Assembly: GCA_041676625.1 (NCBI GenBank)
Contig: JBAYRN010000008.1
Location: forward strand, 1-64,000
DNA from: JAEXNA01 sp041676625
Lineage (GTDB): Bacteria; Vulcanimicrobiota; Xenobia; Xenobiales; JADMJV01
DNA: 64,000 bases
Reading direction: 5' to 3'
The translations under genes were made by a program, and so were the position numbers. A model generated the notes under the pieces. The model did no database searches. It worked only from the letters and a program-made list of their open reading frames with translations, and was not told the DNA's origin. The number at the start of each line of letters is the position of its first letter. Position 1 is the first letter of the stretch. Below are positions 26,287 through 34,338 of the stretch, piece after piece.

Positions 26287-27306
26287 GTGAAGATCTCGCT
26301 GCTCCATACTCCACTCCGGACTACCCAACGCCCAGCCCATTCCATCCAGGCACTCACTTCTTCCAGCCTGCAGGCTCAAGACGTCTTCAGCGAGTCCTGC
26401 GGCTGTGAACCGGTGGAACCCCCACCGGCACCCCCGCCCTCGCAAACTTCCGAGCTAGACTCGGCACTTTCGGAATTGAGAGATTTCTCCAACCGAGAGT
26501 ATTACAACGCCGAGAAAGACGAAAAGAGCAAGGCTGCTTACTACCAGGACCTGGATTGGTCGGCGAACCCCCGAGAGCTCTTCGCAAAGCTTGCGGACAA
26601 GACCCGAAACGCCCACAGCAAGGTCATGGACTATCGACCTTCTAAGTATCTCTATCCCTGGATCGATCTGCAGCCGGACGGTCAACTGAAGTCGATCTAC
26701 TCAGGGCACACCATGGCCGCCGACAAAGCCATCCTGGAGGACTGGCAGATCGGCCTCAATGAACGCACCGCTATCAACGCTCTGGCCTTTACCCGGGCGG
26801 CCCTCTCTCCCGAAGCTGCGGCGGTATCGTTTGCCGTTTCTGAGGGTTTGGACGCCCTCAACTGCGAGCACGTGGTGCCCCAGTCCTGGTTCGGAAAATC
26901 GCAACCAGCCAGGGGCGACCTGCACCACCTCTTCGCCTGCGAATCCCGCTGCAACAGCCGCCGAAGCAACCTGCCCTACGATGAAATACCCAAGGGCCAG
27001 GACGACTGGCGAGATGATTGCGGCAAGGTCTCAGGCCGCTCCGACGGGCGACGCTTTGAGCCGGTGGGCGGTAAAGGGGCGGCCGCCCGAGCTACCCTCT
27101 ATTTCCTATTGCGCTACCCTGGGGTGGTGGACAACTATGACGCCAACGACATCAAGACGCTGCTCAAGTGGCACGAAGAGTTTCCGGTATCGCTCTATGA
27201 ATTGCATCGCAACGCCGCCATCGAAGAGGTTCAAGGCAACCGCAACCCCCTCATCGACTTTCCCGAAAAAGCAAGCCAGATCGATTTTGCTGCTGGGTTG
27301 AAGTGA
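26287..27306 (+). CDS. Endonuclease I-like nuclease with disordered N-terminus
   Basis: A 339-residue protein of the EndA/NucM family. The beta-beta-alpha-metal active site is visible as CEHVVPQSWFG followed by GDLHHLFAC, with NSRRSNLPYDE downstream. Residues about 1-65 are disordered and Pro-rich (EPVEPPPAPPPSQTSEL). Classical EndA is exported by a Sec signal, but here the N-terminus MKISLLHTPLRTTQRPAHS has no hydrophobic core. GTG 26287 is chosen from the -10/N6/start pattern. Its stop overlaps the next start (GTGA). Confidence 0.8.
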   Translation: MKISLLHTPLRTTQRPAHSIQALTSSSLQAQDVFSESCGCEPVEPPPAPPPSQTSELDSALSELRDFSNREYYNAEKDEKSKAAYYQDLDWSANPRELFAKLADKTRNAHSKVMDYRPSKYLYPWIDLQPDGQLKSIYSGHTMAADKAILEDWQIGLNERTAINALAFTRAALSPEAAAVSFAVSEGLDALNCEHVVPQSWFGKSQPARGDLHHLFACESRCNSRRSNLPYDEIPKGQDDWRDDCGKVSGRSDGRRFEPVGGKGAAARATLYFLLRYPGVVDNYDANDIKTLLKWHEEFPVSLYELHRNAAIEEVQGNRNPLIDFPEKASQIDFAAGLK

Positions 27307-28079
27307 ATCCCAAGCTGGTTTGTCTGCTCTCTGACTTTGGCAGCAAAGACCACTACGTGGCGGTCATGAAGGCCCGTATCCTACAGCAATGCCCCGGAGC
27401 CGCTCTGGTCGACCTTACGCACCAGGTTTCGCCTCAGTCGATCAGCGAGGGGAGCTACTATCTGTTGCAGTCGGTGCGTTATTTTCCTCAGGGAACCGTC
27501 TTTCTGGCGGTGGTGGATCCGGGGGTGGGTTCGGGCCGAAAAGCCATCGCGGTGGGGGCCGGGGATTATTTCTTAGTGGGCCCGGACAACGGCCTTTTGA
27601 GCGAGACGGTGTCTTCCCTGGGAGGCCTCCGCGAAGCCGTCGAGATGGAAACTCCGGCGGGTTCGAGCCACACCTTCCATGGACGGGACGTGTTCGCTCC
27701 GGCGGCCGGACGTTTGGCGGCGGGGGCTTTTCTACCGAGCCTGGGCACACCTTTAGAGCAACTGGTTCAACTAACCCCCGGGACCACCATCTTTCACCGC
27801 AACAAGCTTCAGGTTACGATCCTCGCCATCGATCACTTCGGCAACGTGATCTTCGACTTCTCCGCCCAGCCAGGATGGGAGCCGCTGCAGTTAGGAACTC
27901 GGTTTACGATCCAGGGGCGACGGGCGGTCTTCGCCACCACCTTCTCCCGGGTGCCGCCGGGGGATTCCCTCTTGCTCTGGAACTCCTCGGAGCACCTCGA
28001 ACTCGCCGTGCGAAACGGTAACGCCGCGCAGGCCTGGGGGCTAAAAGTGGGACAACTGGTATCGATTGAGTGCTGTTGA
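27303..28079 (+). CDS. S-adenosyl-L-methionine hydrolase (adenosine-forming), DUF62
   Basis: A 258-residue protein of the SAM hydroxide adenosyltransferase family, which splits SAM to adenosine and methionine. Family motifs: LLSDFGSKDHYVAVMKA, DLTHQVSPQSISEGSYYL, VFLAVVDPGVGSGRKAIAV, VGPDNGLL and TFHGRDVFAPAAG. Length is normal. GTG 27303 overlaps the stop of the nuclease gene, so the two are co-translated, although no functional link is known. Confidence 0.92.
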   Translation: MNPKLVCLLSDFGSKDHYVAVMKARILQQCPGAALVDLTHQVSPQSISEGSYYLLQSVRYFPQGTVFLAVVDPGVGSGRKAIAVGAGDYFLVGPDNGLLSETVSSLGGLREAVEMETPAGSSHTFHGRDVFAPAAGRLAAGAFLPSLGTPLEQLVQLTPGTTIFHRNKLQVTILAIDHFGNVIFDFSAQPGWEPLQLGTRFTIQGRRAVFATTFSRVPPGDSLLLWNSSEHLELAVRNGNAAQAWGLKVGQLVSIECC

Positions 28080-28104
28080 CATATTGAACTAAGTGGACTA
28101 AGAT
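28076..28104 (+). promoter_or_regulatory. Consensus sigma-70-type promoter of the vapBC-like operon
   Basis: A perfect TTGACA (28076-28081), a 17-bp spacer and TAAGAT (28099-28104) are followed by exactly six bases and ATG 28111. No SD is present, so the antitoxin mRNA is predicted to be leaderless. The -35 box begins within the stop codon of the upstream gene. Confidence 0.75.
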
Positions 28105-28110
28105 TTTAGC

Positions 28111-28341
28111 ATGAAATCTCTCAATGTGCATGAAGCCAAGACGCAACTTTCTGCGTTACTTTCGGAAGTCGAGAATAAGGGAAAGTCCTTCATCGTGTGT
28201 CGGCACGGCAAGCCAATCGCGGAGCTTGTGCCCTACAAGAGGAAGTCCCGGATCCAGCCACACCCGACATTGAGCCAGATAGCGATTCACTACGACCCTA
28301 CTGAAGCTTTATCTGAAGACGAATGGCCGAACGCCCTCTAA
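28111..28341 (+). CDS. Phd/YefM-family antitoxin
   Basis: A 76-residue antitoxin starting MKSLNVHEAKTQLSALLSEV, the Phd/YefM DNA-binding fold, with CRHGKPIAELVPY completing it. The C-terminal residues (after about 55) would wrap the toxin. It overlaps the PIN-domain gene by 19 bp, the usual toxin-antitoxin arrangement. The product normally represses its own promoter. Confidence 0.88.
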   Translation: MKSLNVHEAKTQLSALLSEVENKGKSFIVCRHGKPIAELVPYKRKSRIQPHPTLSQIAIHYDPTEALSEDEWPNAL

Positions 28342-28721
28342 TATTGGATACTTGCGCCCTACTGTGGTTGGCTGAGGGTGCGGGTCGACTCACCGAAGAT
28401 GCGCGTTCTCAGATAGACTCAGCCCCGATAGTCTATGTCTCAGCGATTTCAGGGTTCGAAATCGGGATAAAGCATTCGGTGGGGAAGCTCACGTTGCCGG
28501 TGGAACCAGAGCAGTGGTTTGCAGAGATCCTCGCGCACCATGGACTGGAGGTTCTAGATTTAGATCTGTCGATTTGCCTTCGGTCTACCCAACTCCCCCA
28601 GATACATCGCGACCCTTGCGACCGACTTATTATTGCAGCGGCACAACTCCGTCGTCTACCGATAGTCAGTGGTGACCGGATCTTTGAACAGTATGACGTA
28701 GAGCTGATTAGGACCTGTTGA
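28323..28721 (+). CDS. PIN-domain toxin (VapC-type ribonuclease)
   Basis: A 132-residue PIN nuclease. The acidic metal-binding residues are in place: Asp in LILDTCALLWLAE, Glu in SGFEIGIKH, Asp in RDPCDRLIIAAA and Asp in IVSGDRIFEQY. VapC-type toxins cleave specific RNAs until bound by the cognate antitoxin, here a Phd/YefM-type partner. The TGA stop falls inside the left arm of a 20-bp inverted repeat, so the last residues may have been altered by insertion of that element. Confidence 0.88.
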   Translation: MAERPLILDTCALLWLAEGAGRLTEDARSQIDSAPIVYVSAISGFEIGIKHSVGKLTLPVEPEQWFAEILAHHGLEVLDLDLSICLRSTQLPQIHRDPCDRLIIAAAQLRRLPIVSGDRIFEQYDVELIRTC

Positions 28722-28883
28722 CATTCAGCTTTCTGTCGCCAAACTTGCCCATCACCCACTTCGCGGGTACCCGACCTCCCGAAGCGAAACTTTCCTCAAA
28801 TAGGTCCACTATTCCGCAGAAAGTTCCACTTCGGGAGAAGAAAAATGTCCTGCGTTTGACTCCGAAAGCTGAATGTCAACAGG
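28714..28883. repeat. 170-bp MITE-like element with perfect 20-bp terminal inverted repeats
   Basis: CCTGTTGACATTCAGCTTTC (28714-28733) and its exact reverse complement (28864-28883) bound a 130-bp core with no convincing gene. A second, imperfect inverted pair lies inside: CTCCCGAAGCGAAACTTTCC and, further right, AGAAAGTTCCACTTCGGGAG. The whole unit could therefore fold into a long hairpin. No transposase is present, as expected for a miniature inverted-repeat element. Its left end supplies the stop codon of the PIN toxin. Confidence 0.65.
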
Positions 28884-28949
28884 CCCAAGTTAGAGGTTCC
28901 CGGCTCTCTCTCGCGTAACCTGGAACCCAGAGAATTGTGAGGTGCGGTC

Positions 28950-29594
28950 TTGGTGAAGCCCGGAGAGTTTGCGGCCCTGAAGGTGGTGCGTACCCGAAAG
29001 GACGCGGCACTGCTGGATTGGGGAGGAGAAGAGCCGCTTCCGTTGCCCCTCGAAGAGCAACGAGGGGAGGTGGCCCGGGGGGACCTGGTGGTGGTCTACA
29101 TCACCCGGGATGACCGGGTCTTCTCCAGGCCCATGGCCTCCATGCGGCTGGATGACTTTTTCGAGCGCGATACCGCGGAACTGACCCCCAACCAAAAGGT
29201 TGACTTGCTGATCTTCGGCGAGAGCGATCTGGGTTTCGACGCCGTCATCGATAATCGCTACCGGGGCGTGCTGTATCACAACGAGGTCTTTCAGGACCTT
29301 GACTACGGTCAGCGCCTCAGCGGATACGTGAAGAAGATCCGAGAAGACGGAAAGGTGGACCTGATGACCCAGCTCCGGGGTACCCGGGGCACCACGGACC
29401 TGGGGCGATTGATCAAGGAAAAACTGCGAGAGAACGGGGGCTTTCTTCCTCTCACCGACAAGAGCCCACCGGAGGAGATCTACCGGCTGTTCGGGGTCAG
29501 CAAGAAGAAGTACAAAATGGCGGTGGGACGATTGTTCAAGCATCAGGATGTGGCGCTGGAGCCTGGTGGGGTTCGATTAGTAGATCGCTCATGA
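28950..29594 (+). CDS. CvfB-like S1-domain RNA-binding protein, short
   Basis: A 214-residue protein matching the middle and end of CvfB/YitL: GEFAALKVVRTRKDAALLDW corresponds to the second S1 domain, GFDAVIDNRYRGVLYHNEVF to the third, GYVKKIREDGKVDL follows, and the C-terminal winged helix is EEIYRLFGVSKKKYKMAVG. Typical members are near 280-300 residues, so the first S1 domain seems absent. GAGGTG precedes the TTG (28950) and GTG (28953) candidate starts. It heads a tightly overlapping operon and lies 67 bp from the MITE-like repeat. Confidence 0.8.
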   Translation: MVKPGEFAALKVVRTRKDAALLDWGGEEPLPLPLEEQRGEVARGDLVVVYITRDDRVFSRPMASMRLDDFFERDTAELTPNQKVDLLIFGESDLGFDAVIDNRYRGVLYHNEVFQDLDYGQRLSGYVKKIREDGKVDLMTQLRGTRGTTDLGRLIKEKLRENGGFLPLTDKSPPEEIYRLFGVSKKKYKMAVGRLFKHQDVALEPGGVRLVDRS

Positions 29595-31045
29595 GTCGGG
29601 GAGATCAACGGCAGGCCCCCTACTTCGAAGCCCTGCAAAGCTACGTTCGGCAGCAAAACCTCACCTTCCACGTTCCGGGCCACCAGCACGGGCGCTCAGC
29701 ACCTGAAGAGTTCACCGAACTCCTTCACAGTTGGGGCCTGGCCTGCGACATCACCGAGGTCTGGGGGATCGACGACATCCACGACCCGGTCGACCAGTAC
29801 GACCGCGCGCGGGAGTTGGCCGCCCAGCTTCACGGGGCTGAGCAAACCTTCTTTCTGGTCAACGGCTCCACGGTGGGAAATCAGGCCATGTTTCTCTCGG
29901 TGCTGGGCCCGGAAAGCTCGGTGATCTTACCCCACAACAGCCATCGCTCGGTCTACTCCGCGCTACTGCTAAGCGGGGCCCCGGCCCATTTCTTTGCCAC
30001 CGATTTCCATCCCGAGCTGCTCTGCAGCTTGCCTCCTACCCTGGAGCAGGCGGTGGAAGCCATGGACTGCTACCCCCAGGCCGGTGCGTTTTTCCTGACC
30101 TCACCCACCTATCACGGGGCCACCTCTCCTCTACCGGCTATCGTGGCCGAGGCCCACAAGCGCGGACTGGTGGTCATGGTCGATGAGGCCTGGGGCGGGC
30201 ACTTGAAGTTCTGCCAGGGTTCACCCACCGCCCTGGAGGCGGGGGCGGACCTGGTGGTGCAGTCTGCCCACAAAATGACTCCGGCCCTGACCCAGGGGGC
30301 CTTTCTCCACCTCCGGGGGAGTCGGGTGGACCCGTCACGGGTAGCCTCGGTCTTGCGCCATCTCCAGACCAGTTCCCCTTCCAGCCTGCTGGTGGCAAGC
30401 CTCGACTGCGCCCGTCGACAGATGGCCCTGGAAGGCGAAGCGCTGTGGGCTGAAGCTCTGCGATTGGCCACCTCCCTGCAGCGCCGGATCCAGGCTCTGG
30501 CAGGGATCGACTGCTTTCAGACCCCGCCCGCTTGGGACGACTCCCGATTGCTGGTGCGGGCCCACGGTTACTCGGGAGCAAGGTTGGAGGAAGTCCTACG
30601 AAGGCAGTTCCGAATCCAGGTGGAGATGAGCGAGTTACACCAGGTGTTGTTTCTGATAACCCCGGGGCACACTCCCGAGCACGCTGACAGGCTGGTGAGT
30701 GCGCTGGGCGCTTTGCCCCCGGCAGAGGAAAGCTTCGATTGGAAGGAGATTCGAGATACGCTGCTCGCGTTGTGGAGCAAAAATCGCCTTTGGGAACCCC
30801 CTGCCAAGACGGTGAGGGAGGTCTTTTTTTCGACCACCTCCCCGGTCAATTTGGAAGAGGCGGTAGACCAAACCTGTGCCGAACTACTATACTGCTACCC
30901 ACCAGGGGTCCCGTTCATGTACCCCGGGCAGCGTTTCTCCAGAGAAGCGCTGGAACTCATCAAGATGGGCAGACGCCTGGGCGGTTCGGTCAAAGGAGGG
31001 GCGGACCCGAACCTGGACAGCGTCCTCGTACTGAATAAAGAATGA
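29591..31045 (+). CDS. Orn/Lys/Arg decarboxylase family PLP enzyme
   Basis: A 484-residue fold-type I PLP enzyme of the short Orn/Lys/Arg decarboxylase group (like Bacillus SpeA/YaaO). Motifs: TFHVPGHQHGRSAP, FLVNGSTVGNQAMFLSV, the aspartate in VMVDEAWGGHLKF, the Schiff-base lysine in VQSAHKMTPALTQGAFLH, and the C-terminal CYPPGVPFMYPGQ. It would make agmatine, cadaverine or putrescine; substrate choice cannot be read from sequence. It overlaps both neighbours by 4 bp (ATGA). Confidence 0.92.
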   Translation: MSRGDQRQAPYFEALQSYVRQQNLTFHVPGHQHGRSAPEEFTELLHSWGLACDITEVWGIDDIHDPVDQYDRARELAAQLHGAEQTFFLVNGSTVGNQAMFLSVLGPESSVILPHNSHRSVYSALLLSGAPAHFFATDFHPELLCSLPPTLEQAVEAMDCYPQAGAFFLTSPTYHGATSPLPAIVAEAHKRGLVVMVDEAWGGHLKFCQGSPTALEAGADLVVQSAHKMTPALTQGAFLHLRGSRVDPSRVASVLRHLQTSSPSSLLVASLDCARRQMALEGEALWAEALRLATSLQRRIQALAGIDCFQTPPAWDDSRLLVRAHGYSGARLEEVLRRQFRIQVEMSELHQVLFLITPGHTPEHADRLVSALGALPPAEESFDWKEIRDTLLALWSKNRLWEPPAKTVREVFFSTTSPVNLEEAVDQTCAELLYCYPPGVPFMYPGQRFSREALELIKMGRRLGGSVKGGADPNLDSVLVLNKE

Positions 31046-32613
31046 CAGACAACAAGACACAAGTGATCGCTGACGATCTCGAGAAACTTTTGCACGTGCT
31101 CCCCCTGAGGGTACAGCACCAGATCACGGCCATGGAGCGCAGCCAGTCCGATCTCATCGAGATCATCCTGGACCTGGGTCGTCGCGCTGAAGCCCGCTAC
31201 CCGGGAGAGTTCGTTTTCCTGGGAGATCAACTGGTGACCCGAGAAGAGATCGACGGGGTGGTTTCTCGTCTGGGAAGTTTCGGGGGCGACAACCGCGCCG
31301 GACTGGAACGTACCCTGCACCGCATCTCGGCGATTCGAAACCGGGCCGGGGGCGTCATCGGGCTGACCTGTCGGGTCGGACGAGCCATTTACGGCACCGC
31401 GGAGATCCTGAAGGACGTGGTGAAATCGGGCAACAGCATTCTGCTGCTGGGCCGGCCAGGGGTGGGCAAGACCACTTTGCTACGAGAGATCGCCCGCATT
31501 TTGGCCGACCAGGAGATGAAACGAGTGGTGATCGTGGACACCTCCAATGAGATCGCCGGAGACGGAGACGTACCCCACCCCGGGATCGGACTGGCCCGGC
31601 GCATGCAGGTGGTCAACAACGATCGACAGCACGCGGTCATGATCGAAGCCGTGGAAAACCACATGCCGGAAGTGATCGTGGTGGATGAGATCGGTACCGA
31701 GGCGGAAGCCTACGCCGCCCGAACCATCGCCGAGCGCGGCGTGATGCTGGTGGCTACGGCCCACGGAAATACCCTGGAAAATCTCATCCTCAACCCCACC
31801 CTCTCCGATCTGATTGGAGGGATCCAGTCGGTCACTCTATCGGATGAAGAAGCCAAACGACGGGGTACCCAGAAATCCATTCTGGAGCGACGCTCGCCGC
31901 CCACCTTCCAGACGGTGGTGGAAATCCAGGACAAGAAGACCTTCGTCATCCACAATGACGTGGCCACGGTGGTGGATCTCTTGCTTCGAGACGACAAACC
32001 GTTGCCGGAGATTCGGGTTCGTAAGGATCAGGGGGTCGAGGTGGTTCAGGATTCCAACATCGAGTTTCTAGCTTACGGCCATGGTCTGAAAAAAGAGAGC
32101 CTGGAAGCCGAGGACCGACACCGGTTGGCCCCTCCGCCCCCCGGCCATCGGGTGACTGAAGGAGCCAAGATCTTTCCCTATTCGGTTAGCCGCAACCGGT
32201 TGGAGCGAGCGATCCGAACCCTGGGGATCGACGCCACCATAACTCGCAACTGGCAGGATGCGGATTTCGTGCTCACCGTAAAGAGCCAGGCTCGTCGCGG
32301 GGGCAACAAGTTCGACCGGATCACCGAGAAGAACAAACCGGTTCATCAGATCCGTTCCAACACCGTGGCTCATATTCAGAAGTTTCTGAAGAACTATTTT
32401 TCCATCGACGATTTGTCGGATGAAGAACTCGCCTTGCGGGAAACCGAGGTGGGCATAAGGAAAGTCCAGTCCACCGGTCGTCCCATCGACCTGGCCCCCC
32501 AGGGCCCGGCTATCCGGCGGGTGCAACACGAGACTATTGAAAATACGGGGCTGGACTCGAAGAGCGTAGGTACGGAGCCGTACAGGCACGTCCGAATTTT
32601 TCGGTCGGCTTGA
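31042..32613 (+). CDS. R3H-domain AAA ATPase (SpoIIIAA/Ycf45-like)
   Basis: A 523-residue nucleic-acid-binding ATPase. Walker A is LLLGRPGVGKTTLLREIARI, Walker B is EVIVVDEIGTEAEAYAART, with a sensor stretch MLVATAHGNTLENL. The C-terminus has an R3H single-strand nucleic-acid-binding domain (RPIDLAPQGPAIRRVQHETI). The family occurs in Cyanobacteria, Bacillota and plastids; its exact role is unsettled. It is embedded between the decarboxylase and tmk with 4-bp overlaps. Confidence 0.88.
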   Translation: MTDNKTQVIADDLEKLLHVLPLRVQHQITAMERSQSDLIEIILDLGRRAEARYPGEFVFLGDQLVTREEIDGVVSRLGSFGGDNRAGLERTLHRISAIRNRAGGVIGLTCRVGRAIYGTAEILKDVVKSGNSILLLGRPGVGKTTLLREIARILADQEMKRVVIVDTSNEIAGDGDVPHPGIGLARRMQVVNNDRQHAVMIEAVENHMPEVIVVDEIGTEAEAYAARTIAERGVMLVATAHGNTLENLILNPTLSDLIGGIQSVTLSDEEAKRRGTQKSILERRSPPTFQTVVEIQDKKTFVIHNDVATVVDLLLRDDKPLPEIRVRKDQGVEVVQDSNIEFLAYGHGLKKESLEAEDRHRLAPPPPGHRVTEGAKIFPYSVSRNRLERAIRTLGIDATITRNWQDADFVLTVKSQARRGGNKFDRITEKNKPVHQIRSNTVAHIQKFLKNYFSIDDLSDEELALRETEVGIRKVQSTGRPIDLAPQGPAIRRVQHETIENTGLDSKSVGTEPYRHVRIFRSA

Positions 32614-32639
32614 AGAAAGGTTGGAGCAAAGCAGTGGGT

Positions 32640-33329
32640 ATGGAAGGTCTATTTATCACCTTTGAAGGTCTGGAGGGGGCGGGAAAAAGCACCCAGGCTA
32701 AATTGTTGGCAGACAAGCTGACGGAAGCGGGATACCCGGTCACCCTGGTGCGCGAACCCGGCGGAACCACGGTAGGGGAAGCCATCCGAGGTATCCTGGC
32801 CGATCCCAGGTACGACGACATGAGCGCCTTAACCGAGGTGTTTCTCTTTGCTGCCTCACGTACCCAACTCGTTCAGCAGGTGATCCGGCCCCAACTGGGG
32901 GAGGGCACCATCGTGATTTGCGATCGCTTCTCTGATGCCACCATCGCTTATCAGGGGTACGGGCGCGGGGTTCACCCGACCCAACTCCGAGAGATTAGTG
33001 ACATCTGCTCCTGGGGAGTGCACCCCGACCTCACCTTCTTGATCGACATCGAACCGGCTCGAGGTCTGAACCGGGTGCGCACCCGCTCGGTGGAGACCCT
33101 GACCAAACTCGATCGCTTCGAGAATCTTGATCTGGCTTTTTTCGAAAAAGTGCGCGACGGCTATATGGCGCTCTCTCAAGAAGAACCGTATCGGTTTCGG
33201 GTCCTCGATGGAACCGGAGAGGTGGAGCCTCTGGCCCGAAAGATCTATGAACTCTCTATGGACATGGTGAAGAAAAGGATCCCCGATCCAGGACGCCTCT
33301 CGCTGGGTAGAAAAGGTCTCGACAGCTAG
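32640..33329 (+). CDS. tmk: Thymidylate kinase
   Basis: A 229-residue dTMP kinase. The P-loop is FEGLEGAGKSTQAKLL, the DR(Y/F/H) motif is ICDRFSDATIAYQGYGRG, and LVREPGGTTVGEAIR supplies the conserved substrate-binding arginine region. It phosphorylates dTMP to dTDP for DNA synthesis. I place the start at ATG 32640, where family homology begins; TTG 32610 overlaps the upstream stop (TTGA) and could be used instead by coupling. The tmk-holB order is common in Bacillota. Confidence 0.93.
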   Translation: MEGLFITFEGLEGAGKSTQAKLLADKLTEAGYPVTLVREPGGTTVGEAIRGILADPRYDDMSALTEVFLFAASRTQLVQQVIRPQLGEGTIVICDRFSDATIAYQGYGRGVHPTQLREISDICSWGVHPDLTFLIDIEPARGLNRVRTRSVETLTKLDRFENLDLAFFEKVRDGYMALSQEEPYRFRVLDGTGEVEPLARKIYELSMDMVKKRIPDPGRLSLGRKGLDS

Positions 33330-33338
33330 GGCACGCTC

Positions 33339-34334
33339 TTGCAGGATCTGGACTTCCGCACTCTGGTCGGTCACGGCGCGGCCCTTCAGGCCTTGCGCAA
33401 AGGAGGGCGGCGAGAGCCGTTCCCTTCTCTGATCTTCGATGGACCGGCTCGAATCGGCAAGCGGCTCACCGGGATCTGGTATGCCGCCTTTTTGAACTGC
33501 TTGCAAAAAGACGATCTGGCCCCTTGCGGACAGTGCTCAGCCTGTAAGAAGCTGGCCTCCGGCGGACACCCGGATCTCCACTGCACTCGGGTACCCGAAA
33601 AAAAGACCGTGGTGGGCGTTTCCGAGGTGCGGGAGATCATCAACGAGATCCATCACGCACCGTTTGAAGGAAACTTCAGGGTGTGGATCATCGAAGAGGG
33701 GGAGCGGCTCAGCGACGAGGCTCAGAATGCCCTCTTGAAGACCCTGGAGGAGCCTCCCCGCCGAGCCGTGATCCTCCTGGTCACCAACCTGGTAGGGACC
33801 CTGCTGCCCACCGTTTTCAGCCGCTGCCGGTTGGTCCGGTTTGGAGGGCTGGAACCGGGACAGATGCTGGAGGCACTCCGCAGCCAGGGAGCCGATCAGG
33901 CCATGGCGGACAAACTGACAGCCCTCTGCGGGGGGAGTCTCGGGTTGGCCCTGACCTTGTTGCGGGAACCGGGAGTGCTGGAGGAGCAGGAAAACGTCCT
34001 GGAGCTATTCGGTGGTTTGCCGGGGCAGGACCTCTGGGCGGCAGTCGAGGCGGCTCGACTGCTGGAGCGTTCGAAGCACACTTCCCCCGACGCCCTGATC
34101 GGCCTGGGTCTGTCCTTCTTTCGAGACCTCCTGATGCTGTCTGCGGGCTCTCCGGAGTTGGTGGTTCACAAGTCCCGACTGGCCCAATTTGAACAGCTAG
34201 CTTCCCAGATCTCTACCTCTGAGATTCGAGCCTTGATCAAGGAGTTTCAAGAGGCAGACCTCTATTTGCAACGAAACGTCTCTCCACGCCTGCTGTTTCA
34301 GCGACTGTGCGTAAACGTTTCCAGGAGTCTTTAG
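33339..34334 (+). CDS. holB: DNA polymerase III clamp-loader subunit delta'
   Basis: A 331-residue AAA+ protein. A P-loop-like FDGPARIGKRLTG is followed by a zinc module (CGQCSACKKLASGGHPDL with a further Cys upstream) and SDEAQNALLKTLEEPPRRAV, the delta'/tau signature. FSRCRLVRF marks the SRC motif. It helps open and load the beta clamp. TTG 33339 is the only start near tmk; no strong SD is present and translation may follow reinitiation. Confidence 0.9.
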   Translation: MQDLDFRTLVGHGAALQALRKGGRREPFPSLIFDGPARIGKRLTGIWYAAFLNCLQKDDLAPCGQCSACKKLASGGHPDLHCTRVPEKKTVVGVSEVREIINEIHHAPFEGNFRVWIIEEGERLSDEAQNALLKTLEEPPRRAVILLVTNLVGTLLPTVFSRCRLVRFGGLEPGQMLEALRSQGADQAMADKLTALCGGSLGLALTLLREPGVLEEQENVLELFGGLPGQDLWAAVEAARLLERSKHTSPDALIGLGLSFFRDLLMLSAGSPELVVHKSRLAQFEQLASQISTSEIRALIKEFQEADLYLQRNVSPRLLFQRLCVNVSRSL

Positions 34335-34338
34335 GACA

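Noticed and set aside
28718..28918. 66-codon frame within the hairpin element
   Set aside because: Lies almost wholly inside the inverted repeats, has no SD and no protein-like composition.
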